Shown in pieces: positions 1-5,245 of a stretch of DNA of 6,240 bases. The position numbers were made by a program, and so were the translations under genes. Location: positions 1 through 6,240 of the forward strand of contig JANXNO010000242.1 of NCBI GenBank assembly GCA_025354075.1. Direction: 5' to 3'. Position 1 is the stretch's first letter, and every line of letters starts with the position of its first letter. This stretch comes from Burkholderiales bacterium (GTDB taxonomy: Bacteria; Pseudomonadota; Gammaproteobacteria; Burkholderiales; Casimicrobiaceae). The notes beneath the pieces were generated by a model that was not told where the DNA came from, searched no databases, and saw only the letters and a list, made by a program, of their open reading frames with translations.

Positions 1-77
1 GTTTTTACAACGCGGGCAATATCGATTACACCGTCAATGCCGCAGAACCATTGCACGTTCCAAGTAATAATTTTCAT
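1..77 (-). CDS. Endonuclease/exonuclease/phosphatase (EEP) superfamily protein, N-terminal 25 codons only
   Basis: Reading right to left from an ATG at 77-75, the frame stays open to the window edge and begins MKIITWNVQWFCGIDG. The TWNVQW element is the first beta-strand signature of the EEP superfamily (exonuclease III, DNase I, sphingomyelinase, inositol phosphatase-like), whose Asn helps build the metal-dependent active site. The ATG overlaps the stop of the preceding permease in an ATGA junction, so the gene is very likely co-transcribed and translationally coupled with the ABC importer. The start shows no signal peptide, which suggests a cytoplasmic enzyme. Members cut nucleic acids, phospholipid head groups or phosphate esters; which one applies cannot be told from 25 residues. 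By context, hydrolysis of an imported phosphoester is an attractive inference. Most of the catalytic residues (Glu, Asp, His) lie outside the window. Confidence 0.78.
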   Translation of the reverse strand, partial: MKIITWNVQWFCGIDGVIDIARVVK

Positions 78-898
78 TTGATACCGGCGCGCATAAAAGA
101 TTGCACGAATTGTCGCTGGAACAGCAGAAACGCTAGCAGCAAGGGCGCAGCGGTCAACAACGTCGCTGCGGTGATGATCGACCAGTCGATACCCTGATCG
201 GTCGACGCAAAGACTTGCAATCCGACTGTCAGCGGACGCGAATTGACGGAGTTCGTAACGACGAGCGGCCACAAAAAATTGTTCCAGTGATAACTCACCG
301 AAACCAGTGCGAACGCCACGTACACCGGTTTGGCCAACGGCACATAAACGCGCCACAAAATCTGCATGCTGCTTGCACCTTCCATCGTTGCCGCTTCCAC
401 CAGTTCTTTGGGAATGCTTTTAAACGTTTGTCGCAACAGAAAGATTGCAAACGCCGAGGCAAAGTAGGGCAGCCCGATGCCAAACAACGTGTCGATCAAT
501 CCTAGTTTGCTCATCGTCTTGTAGTTTTCGACCAGCAGAATATCTGGCATGATCATGAGCTGAACTAGCACCAGCGCGAACAACACGTTTTTGCCACGAA
601 ATTCGTAGCGCACGAACGCATAAGCCGCAAGCGTGCAGAGCACGAGCTGCGAACACAAAATAAGCGTGACGAGAAGCGTTGTGTTCAGGAAGTAACGCGC
701 GAAAGGTGCCGCCTGCCACGCGCGCTCAAAGTTTTCCAGCGTCAACGGCGCCAGCAATGTGAACTTGGCCGAATACTCAGATGGATGAAACGCCGTCCAC
801 ACCGCGTACAGCAGCGGCAATATCCACAGAATCGCTAGCAGCCACGCAGCGACCGTGTCGACGATGCCCGCTGCGCTCTGTGATCCTGCCTGCGACAC
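74..898 (-). CDS. Carbohydrate/glycerol-phosphate-type ABC transporter permease, UgpE/MalG family
   Basis: This 274-residue inner-membrane subunit is of usual length for the UgpE/MalG (CUT1, binding-protein-dependent permease) family and would form the translocation path with the permease encoded just upstream. About six hydrophobic segments are visible: near residues 14-36, 72-97, 105-124, 137-155, 191-213 and 242-261. The cytoplasmic EAA loop that docks on the ATPase is clear (EAATMEG, 168-174, then VPLAKP ending at 190-191). The NNFLWPL stretch at 206-212 and the FVQSFMRAGIK tail are typical of UgpE-like proteins. It starts with GTG at 898-896, whose first base is also the last base of the upstream TAG stop (TAGTG), which indicates translational coupling. 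The stop overlaps the next ATG by four bases. The family is secure. The symbol ugpE is withheld because the substrate is not shown. Confidence 0.95.
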   Translation of the reverse strand: MSQAGSQSAAGIVDTVAAWLLAILWILPLLYAVWTAFHPSEYSAKFTLLAPLTLENFERAWQAAPFARYFLNTTLLVTLILCSQLVLCTLAAYAFVRYEFRGKNVLFALVLVQLMIMPDILLVENYKTMSKLGLIDTLFGIGLPYFASAFAIFLLRQTFKSIPKELVEAATMEGASSMQILWRVYVPLAKPVYVAFALVSVSYHWNNFLWPLVVTNSVNSRPLTVGLQVFASTDQGIDWSIITAATLLTAAPLLLAFLLFQRQFVQSFMRAGIK

Positions 899-1767
899 TA
901 GTAATGTGCCTTTTTGTCGAGCACAAAAAACTGCACTAACGCAACGGCTGCGAGCGTGCCAAGTAGCACTACTGTGATGGCCGCTGCATAGCCTTGATCC
1001 CAGAATTTGAAGCCCACTTCGTACAAGTGATACAGCAGCAAACTCGTGGCGTTGTCAGGCCCGCCGCGCGTCATCACGACCACGTGATCGACCATGCGGA
1101 ATGCATTGATCACGGCATTCACCAACACAAAAATCGTGGTCGGCATCAACAGCGGCCACAATACACGACGGAAGAAGAACCAGCGGCCTGCGCCTTCAAT
1201 CGCCGCGGCCTCGCGCAAACTCGGGCTGATACCTTGCAGGGCGGCAAGGTAGAAGATCATGAAGAAGCCTGCCTCTTTCCAGACGGCAACAGCGGTGATG
1301 CTGGCTAGTGCGGTGGACTTGTCTCCTAACCAGTTGTGAGAAGGCAGGCCAAAAAAGCCACCGACTTGCTCCAACAACCCGTAGCTCGGCGTATAGAAAA
1401 AAAGCCAGATGTTCGCCACCGCAATCATGGGCAAGACGGTCGGCGTGAAGTACGCCATGCGCAGAAGTCCCCGCCCCATCATCTTGCCATTGACCCACAA
1501 CGCCATCGCAAGCGCGAGACCAACCGAGAGCGGGATCGTCGCCAGCGCGAACCACAGGTTGTTGCGCAGCGCCTGCCAAAAAATGGGATCGTCAATCATC
1601 GACGCATAGTTCTCGAGCCCGACGAACACGCTAGGGCGATTGGGCTTTGGCGTGGACATGAAGCTGTCGACGAGCGTTGCAACCGCCGGGTAATGCGTGA
1701 ATGCCACCAGCAGCGCGAGCGCTGGCAGCAGCATGAGATAGGCGTGCGCCTGACGGCCTGCGTTCAT
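898..1767 (-). CDS. Carbohydrate/glycerol-phosphate-type ABC transporter permease, UgpA/MalF family
   Basis: This 289-residue integral membrane protein is the first of the two permease subunits. Hydrophobic segments lie near residues 10-27, 70-92, 106-125, 153-177, 208-225 and 261-283. The EAA loop reads EAAAIEG at 186-192 and is followed by WPLLMP at 204-209, the coupling site for the ATPase. The MTRGGP motif at 232-237 is characteristic of UgpA-like CUT1 permeases. I chose the ATG at 1767; an in-frame TTG three codons upstream (1776) would add MRL. Neither has a convincing Shine-Dalgarno sequence, unlike the binding-protein gene 39 bp upstream, so translation may depend on ribosomes arriving from upstream. 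The gene ends in TAG, overlapping the GTG of the next permease by one base. The substrate is not determined. Confidence 0.94.
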   Translation of the reverse strand: MNAGRQAHAYLMLLPALALLVAFTHYPAVATLVDSFMSTPKPNRPSVFVGLENYASMIDDPIFWQALRNNLWFALATIPLSVGLALAMALWVNGKMMGRGLLRMAYFTPTVLPMIAVANIWLFFYTPSYGLLEQVGGFFGLPSHNWLGDKSTALASITAVAVWKEAGFFMIFYLAALQGISPSLREAAAIEGAGRWFFFRRVLWPLLMPTTIFVLVNAVINAFRMVDHVVVMTRGGPDNATSLLLYHLYEVGFKFWDQGYAAAITVVLLGTLAAVALVQFFVLDKKAHY

Positions 1768-1806
1768 AAGTCGCAAATCACGATGCAGCGCACGCAGTGT
1801 CCATCA

Positions 1807-3087
1807 CTACTTGTAACTGCGCAACAAGCGCTCGGCTTCCCGCTGCGCGTCTTTCATCGCAGCTTCGGGTGTTTTGCTACCGGTTAGTGCGGCTTGCAAA
1901 CCATCGTTCAACGCCTTGGTTACACGCTGATTGTCGTGCGTGGACAACTCGGCAACCGCATATTGCAACTGATCACGGGCGACAGATGCCGGTGGATATT
2001 CACTGGCATATTTCTTCAACGCGGGTGTGTCCCACGCAGCAGGTGACACCGCAACGTAGCCTGTCTCTATGCCCCATTGAGCGGCCCGCTCAGGTTGCGT
2101 TAACCACTTGGCAAACTTGAACGCCGCCTCTTGCTGTGCTGGCGTCGCCTTTTTGAAGATAAAGAAATTGCCGCCGCCGGTGGGTGAGCCACGCTTTTTG
2201 CCCTGCGGCAACATCGCCACGCCAAAGTCAAACTTCGCATTGCTGCGAATATTGGTCAAGTTGCCGGTGGTCGTCCAGATCATGGCGACTTTCTTCTCCA
2301 TGAAATCCTTCGGTGTGGTGCCCCATTCGACAACGCCGGATGGATGCACGCCGTGTTTCTTCGACAGATCAACCCAGTACTGCAGCGCCTCGATCACCTT
2401 CGGGTCATCGAAGCGTGTTTGATTGCCTGCATCGTTAGCGAGGATCACGTCGTTCTCAGTGGTCAGCCCCTGAAACAACCAGTAAGGAAATCCGCTCGAC
2501 GGAATTTGAACACCATACTGCGTAACCTTTCCTGCGGCATCTTTCTTGGTCAACTTCTGCGACATGCTGGTCATCTCGGACCAGGTTTGTGGCGCTTTAC
2601 TTGGATCAAGGCCCGCTTCCTTGAACGCCTCTTTGTTCCAGTACAGCACTACGGTCGAGCGTTGAAAGGGAACGCCCCAGGTCTTGCCGCCGATCTGACC
2701 GTTCTGCAGGAACGCCTTGTAAAAACCGCCCAGCCAAGCCTTGTCGTCAGCAGACTTTACAAAGGTGTCGATGGGCACAATGGCGTCCTCATCAATCAAT
2801 GTGAAGGTGTCGGTAGACAAAAGCACTGACGCAACGGGTGGTGTGCCCGCCTTGTGCGCTGTCAGTGCCTTGACGATGGTGTCCTGATAGCTGCCCGCGT
2901 AAATCGGTGCGACCTTGATCGTGGGATTGTCCTTGTTGAAGTCGGTCGCAAACTGATCAATCAGTTTGGTGATGGGCCCGCCCACGGCAACCGGAAAGTA
3001 GAACGGCACCTCCGTGACTTGCGCGTTCGCCTGCGCTACGAGCGTGACAGCAAGTGCTGCGCCGATGGTGGCAATGTGAAATTTCAT
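1807..3087 (-). CDS. Periplasmic solute-binding protein of an ABC importer, UgpB-like (family 1 extracellular solute-binding protein)
   Basis: This 426-residue exported protein captures the solute in the periplasm and delivers it to the two permeases. A Sec signal peptide occupies about residues 1-22 (MKF start, hydrophobic core, cleavage after ANA). The mature chain has the layout of UgpB-type binding proteins: FNKDNPTIKV near 50-59, VPFQRSTVVLYWNKEAF near 139-155, GLDPSKAPQTW near 159-169, TTTGNLTNIR at 272-281, GGGNFFIF at 304-311 and TGYVAVSPAAW near 342-352. No lipobox Cys is present, as expected for a Gram-negative soluble binding protein. The frame is open 25 codons further upstream, but the ATG at 3087 is preceded by a near-perfect Shine-Dalgarno and yields a clean signal peptide, so that start is chosen. 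Resemblance to UgpB suggests glycerol-3-phosphate, a glycerophosphodiester or a sugar, but the N-terminal strand (FYFPVAVGG) differs from E. coli UgpB, so the ligand stays open. Confidence 0.95.
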   Translation of the reverse strand: MKFHIATIGAALAVTLVAQANAQVTEVPFYFPVAVGGPITKLIDQFATDFNKDNPTIKVAPIYAGSYQDTIVKALTAHKAGTPPVASVLLSTDTFTLIDEDAIVPIDTFVKSADDKAWLGGFYKAFLQNGQIGGKTWGVPFQRSTVVLYWNKEAFKEAGLDPSKAPQTWSEMTSMSQKLTKKDAAGKVTQYGVQIPSSGFPYWLFQGLTTENDVILANDAGNQTRFDDPKVIEALQYWVDLSKKHGVHPSGVVEWGTTPKDFMEKKVAMIWTTTGNLTNIRSNAKFDFGVAMLPQGKKRGSPTGGGNFFIFKKATPAQQEAAFKFAKWLTQPERAAQWGIETGYVAVSPAAWDTPALKKYASEYPPASVARDQLQYAVAELSTHDNQRVTKALNDGLQAALTGSKTPEAAMKDAQREAERLLRSYK

Positions 3088-3094
3088 GATGTCT

Positions 3095-3101
3095 CCTCCT
3101 T
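3095..3101 (-). promoter_or_regulatory. Strong Shine-Dalgarno of the solute-binding protein gene
   Basis: On the minus strand the bases read AAGGAGG, seven bases before the ATG at 3087-3085. This is close to a full match to the 16S rRNA anti-Shine-Dalgarno. It decides the start codon against the longer open frame to 3162. It also contrasts with the weak or absent sites of the ATPase and first permease, which fits the usual need for a large excess of binding protein over membrane complex. Confidence 0.85.
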
Positions 3102-3131
3102 GAAGTTTTGAATTCGAATGAGTTTGCACCG

Positions 3132-4148
3132 CTAGACGCGCAATCCCTGTTGATTGAAGCAATGCACAGCTTCAGGCGGCCACGCAAGATTGACCGTTTG
3201 TCCACGTGCGTATTCACTTTGGCCTGCAATCCGAGCTGTGATCTGCTCGCTACCGATCTGGCAGCGAACCAGCGAATCGGCACCAAGATACTCGCAATCA
3301 GTCACCGTTGCCGGGATGTTGCCGTCAAGCGTGACATGTTCGGGCCGGATAGCGATCTTTGACGTAGGTGCATCCACCCGCACAGCAACCAACGAACCGC
3401 TGATCAAAGCGCCATCAACTGCCATAACACTCATCGGTGGCGTGCCAATAAATCGCGCGGCAAATAGCGACGCAGGCCGAGCATAAATATCGCGTGGCGA
3501 ACCGACTTGTTCAATACGGCCATGATTCAACAGCACTACTTGGTCGGCCATGCTCATCGCCTCCGTCTGATCGTGCGTAACGTACACCACGGTCAGTCCG
3601 AGCTTTTTTTGCAACGCGCGAAGCTCCTGCCGCATTTCCTGACGCAGTTGCGCGTCGAGGTTCGACAGCGGCTCATCCATCAGGCAGATTTTTGATTCCG
3701 CGACCAGTGCGCGAGCCAACGCAACGCGTTGTTGCTGTCCGCCCGACAATTGCGACGGCTTGCGATCACGCAATTTTTCTAACCCCAACAACGACAAAAC
3801 GCGCGACAACCGGTCGGACTGTTCCTGTTGCGTCGCCTTGCGAACCTGCAGTCCGAACACGATGTTGTCTGCCACGCTCAGGTGCGGAAACAGCGCGTAG
3901 CTCTGAAACACCATTGACAGTCCGCGCTTCGATGGTGGTGCGTTGGTGACGTCAATCTCGTTGATCGAGATTCTCCCGACGCTAGCGGTGTCCAGCCCTG
4001 CGATCAGGCGGAGGGTGGTGGTTTTGCCGCAGCCAGACGGCCCCAAAAGCACAGTGAAACTGCCGGCTGCTATCGTGAGATCAGACGGCGACAACGCGAC
4101 CACCGCTCCCCACTGTTTGCCCACTCCTTCAAGTTTTATCGCGCTCAC
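3132..4148 (-). CDS. ABC transporter ATPase, MalK/UgpC family
   Basis: This 338-residue cytoplasmic ATPase powers the importer. All nucleotide-binding motifs are intact: Walker A GPSGCGKT at 36-43, Q-loop Gln82 in VFQSYALFPHL, signature LSGGQQQR at 134-141, Walker B CLMDE ending at Asp158/Glu159, D-loop NLDA at 163-166 and switch His192 in VTHDQTEAM. Beyond about residue 235 it has the MalK-type regulatory extension (FIGTPPMSVM at 233-242, IRPEHV at 267-272, YLGAD at 287-291), an OB/TOBE fold that contacts regulators or stabilises the dimer. It is slightly shorter than the typical 350-370 residues. The start is GTG at 4148-4146; no other in-frame start lies between it and the upstream stop, and the Shine-Dalgarno (GGGGTG) is weak. 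It is the first gene of the importer operon, whereas in E. coli ugpBAECQ the ATPase gene comes fourth. The binding-protein gene follows after 44 bp. Confidence 0.96.
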   Translation of the reverse strand: MSAIKLEGVGKQWGAVVALSPSDLTIAAGSFTVLLGPSGCGKTTTLRLIAGLDTASVGRISINEIDVTNAPPSKRGLSMVFQSYALFPHLSVADNIVFGLQVRKATQQEQSDRLSRVLSLLGLEKLRDRKPSQLSGGQQQRVALARALVAESKICLMDEPLSNLDAQLRQEMRQELRALQKKLGLTVVYVTHDQTEAMSMADQVVLLNHGRIEQVGSPRDIYARPASLFAARFIGTPPMSVMAVDGALISGSLVAVRVDAPTSKIAIRPEHVTLDGNIPATVTDCEYLGADSLVRCQIGSEQITARIAGQSEYARGQTVNLAWPPEAVHCFNQQGLRV

Positions 4149-4246
4149 AACACCCCGTTTGGTCTAACCCAACATTTAAGCAGGCGATTATGACTAGATC
4201 GCGACAGTCCTTTACTATCCGTGTCGAATAATTTGAAATCTGCATC
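4149..4246. promoter_or_regulatory. Divergent intergenic region between the importer operon and the ykgJ-like gene
   Basis: This 98-bp non-coding gap must carry the control signals for both divergent transcripts. For the leftward operon the best -10 is CATAAT on the minus strand (4192-4187, five of six matches to TATAAT), but no good -35 lies 16-18 bp upstream of it, so activator help or another promoter is possible. A rightward promoter is listed separately. The inverted repeat GCGAT-N9-ATCGC (4184-4188 and 4198-4202) overlaps both candidate promoters and could be an operator, although arms of 5 bp can arise by chance. No transcriptional regulator gene is present in the window. Confidence 0.5.
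4190..4218 (+). promoter_or_regulatory. Candidate sigma70 promoter for the ykgJ-like gene
   Basis: ATGACT (4190-4195, four of six matches to TTGACA) and TACTAT (4213-4218, four of six matches to TATAAT) are separated by exactly 17 bp. Transcription would begin near 4225, about 20 bases before the ATG at 4247. The match is moderate and was found by eye. Confidence 0.35.
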
Positions 4247-4621
4247 ATGGCAACCAAAAACACCTACGACTGCGCCAAATGCCCCGGATACTGCTGCAGC
4301 TACGATTACATCGAAACCAAACCTGCCGACGTTACGCGTTTGGCTAAGCATCACGGCGTTGCGGTGGATGTTGCCCGCGAGAAATTTACGAAGCAGGTTG
4401 AGCACGAAGGCGCAACCATGCGCGTGCTGCGTCACCGCAAAGATACGGTGTACAAATCCATGTGCATGTTTTTTGATCAAACGGAACGCCGTTGTACGAT
4501 TTATGAAGGACGCCCAGCGGTATGCCGGGATTACCCGAACGGTACGAGCTGTGGCTATTACAACTTCCTCAAGTTTGAACGGAAACACCAGGGTGATAAC
4601 AACTTCATTCCTTCTGCCTAA
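4247..4621 (+). CDS. YkgJ-family cysteine cluster protein (putative zinc- or iron-chelating)
   Basis: This 124-residue, probably cytoplasmic protein has eight cysteines in the arrangement of the YkgJ/CxxCxxxCC family. An N-terminal cluster lies at Cys9, Cys12, Cys16 and Cys17 (CAKCPGYCC), and a C-terminal group at Cys73, Cys83, Cys93 and Cys102 within [22 protein letters not shown] and SCGYY. The [15 protein letters not shown] stretch is the family hallmark. Such proteins are thought to bind zinc or an iron-sulfur cluster, but their biochemical role is unknown. There is no signal peptide. The ATG at 4247 follows GCATC without a clear Shine-Dalgarno; the residues that follow fit the usual N-terminus, where the Cys cluster comes within the first 20 residues. 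The lipoprotein gene begins 10 bp after its stop, so the two are probably co-transcribed. Nothing suggests a link to the divergent importer. Confidence 0.9.
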   Translation: MATKNTYDCAKCPGYCCSYDYIETKPADVTRLAKHHGVAVDVAREKFTKQVEHEGATMRVLRHRKDTVYKSMCMFFDQTERRCTIYEGRPAVCRDYPNGTSCGYYNFLKFERKHQGDNNFIPSA

Positions 4622-4631
4622 TCGGTTCTCA

Positions 4632-5168
4632 ATGAACGTGTCACGTATTGCTGTGGCCTTCGTTGCAACGGCGATGCTGTTGTCTGCATGTACGCAAGCG
4701 CCCATCGTGAAAGATGAGGATCCTGCGGTGTTGCAGCCAAGGCCTGTGGTCGTCGCCCCCGTTGTCCCCGAGGTGCCGCCACCCACGGTGTCGGCCATGC
4801 CCGCCATTCCGCCGAAAGATGCGGCGACCGGAAGCGTCGGCTCGGCAGGTGGCGCGGTTGCGCCGTCACGCGGTCAGCTCTCGGCAGTACAGATCGCGGC
4901 GGTAGCTTCAGTGACTCCCGAGGGCACCACGCGATATGAGTGCGTGAAAGGCAAAACAGGCGCTGAAACGCGCGCTGCCATTACGTTTCCGGAAAAGTCA
5001 GGTCGCATCTGCGCGCGCTTCCCCGCGATGGGGCCGTGCCAATACGAGCGTGAAGCTTGCCGCGCGACAGGCGGTCGGGTGATTCGCTTTGACGGTGCCG
5101 AAATTACTAAGGATGTTGAAAAAGAGTACGACAAGCAGGTGCAGCGGTTCCGCTTGAATGCGGGGTGA
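4632..5168 (+). CDS. Uncharacterised proline-rich lipoprotein with a four-cysteine C-terminal domain
   Basis: This 178-residue protein has a lipoprotein signal peptide (Arg5, hydrophobic 6-18, lipobox LSAC with Cys20 as the lipidated residue). Thr-Gln at +2/+3, and no Asp at +2, predict outer-membrane sorting by Lol. Residues 21-62 form a flexible linker with about a dozen prolines (VVAPVVPEVPPP), then a Gly/Ala-rich stretch to about 80. The C-terminal part (about 96-178) looks folded, with Cys104, Cys127, Cys136 and Cys143 (YEC, RIC, GPCQYEREAC) that could form two disulfides in the periplasm, and a charged helix-like end (KDVEKEYDKQVQRF). I do not recognise a named family. The frame continues open upstream to about 4221 through the ykgJ-like gene, but only the ATG at 4632 puts the signal peptide at the N-terminus. 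No clear Shine-Dalgarno is seen, so coupling to the upstream gene is likely. It lies just before gspD. Confidence 0.85.
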   Translation: MNVSRIAVAFVATAMLLSACTQAPIVKDEDPAVLQPRPVVVAPVVPEVPPPTVSAMPAIPPKDAATGSVGSAGGAVAPSRGQLSAVQIAAVASVTPEGTTRYECVKGKTGAETRAAITFPEKSGRICARFPAMGPCQYEREACRATGGRVIRFDGAEITKDVEKEYDKQVQRFRLNAG

Positions 5169-5180
5169 TTTTGCCCCGCA
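5159..5180 (+). terminator. Hairpin at the lipoprotein stop codon; possible weak terminator
   Basis: TGCGGGG (5159-5165) and CCCCGCA (5174-5180) form a perfect 7-bp, GC-rich stem around an 8-base loop, TGATTTTG, which contains the lipoprotein stop codon TGA. No run of T follows, so it is not a canonical intrinsic terminator. It could stabilise the 3' end of the ykgJ-lipoprotein transcript, assist Rho-dependent ending, or simply partly separate it from gspD. Confidence 0.45.
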
Positions 5181-5207
5181 CCCGGCGCGTATCTGACGCC
5201 CGTCTGC

Positions 5208-5224
5208 TACGCGTTTGACACGTA
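5208..5224. promoter_or_regulatory. Imperfect palindrome containing TTGACA upstream of gspD
   Basis: TACGCGT-TTG-ACACGTA is an inverted repeat with six of seven pairs matching around a 3-base centre. It includes a consensus -35 hexamer, TTGACA, at 5215-5220, but no convincing -10 lies 16-18 bp downstream (17 bp away the bases are CTGCGT). It may be a protein-binding site in the gspD control region rather than a working -35. Confidence 0.3.
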
Positions 5225-5230
5225 AGGCGA

Positions 5231-5239
5231 TGCTAAACT
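5231..5239 (+). promoter_or_regulatory. Candidate extended -10 element of gspD
   Basis: TGCTAAACT fits the extended -10 pattern TGnTATAAT with four of six hexamer matches. If functional, transcription would begin about seven bases after the hexamer, at or next to the A of the gspD ATG (5246). The spacing to TTGACA is 13 bp, too short for normal sigma70 use of both, so this is tentative. Confidence 0.3.
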
Positions 5240-5245
5240 GCGTCG

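Noticed and set aside
1336..1887. 183-codon plus-strand open frame across the first permease and the end of the binding-protein gene
   Set aside because: Arg/Gln/His-rich composition with no motif, opposite a permease with a clear EAA loop; an antisense shadow.
3088..3162. 25-codon N-terminal extension of the binding protein to 3162
   Set aside because: It would overlap the ATPase gene and displace the signal peptide from the N-terminus, and the strong Shine-Dalgarno supports the ATG at 3087.
4221..4631. Open frame upstream of, and continuous with, the lipoprotein, giving a 315-residue protein
   Set aside because: It would bury the lipoprotein signal peptide and lipobox in mid-protein, and it overlaps the ykgJ-like gene completely in another frame, whose cysteine motifs are clearly real. 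The longer frame is a by-product of that gene.
4145..4807. 220-codon antisense open frame across the ykgJ-like and lipoprotein genes
   Set aside because: Low-complexity Gly/Thr-rich start with no recognisable domain, opposite two well-supported genes; typical of a GC-biased antisense shadow.
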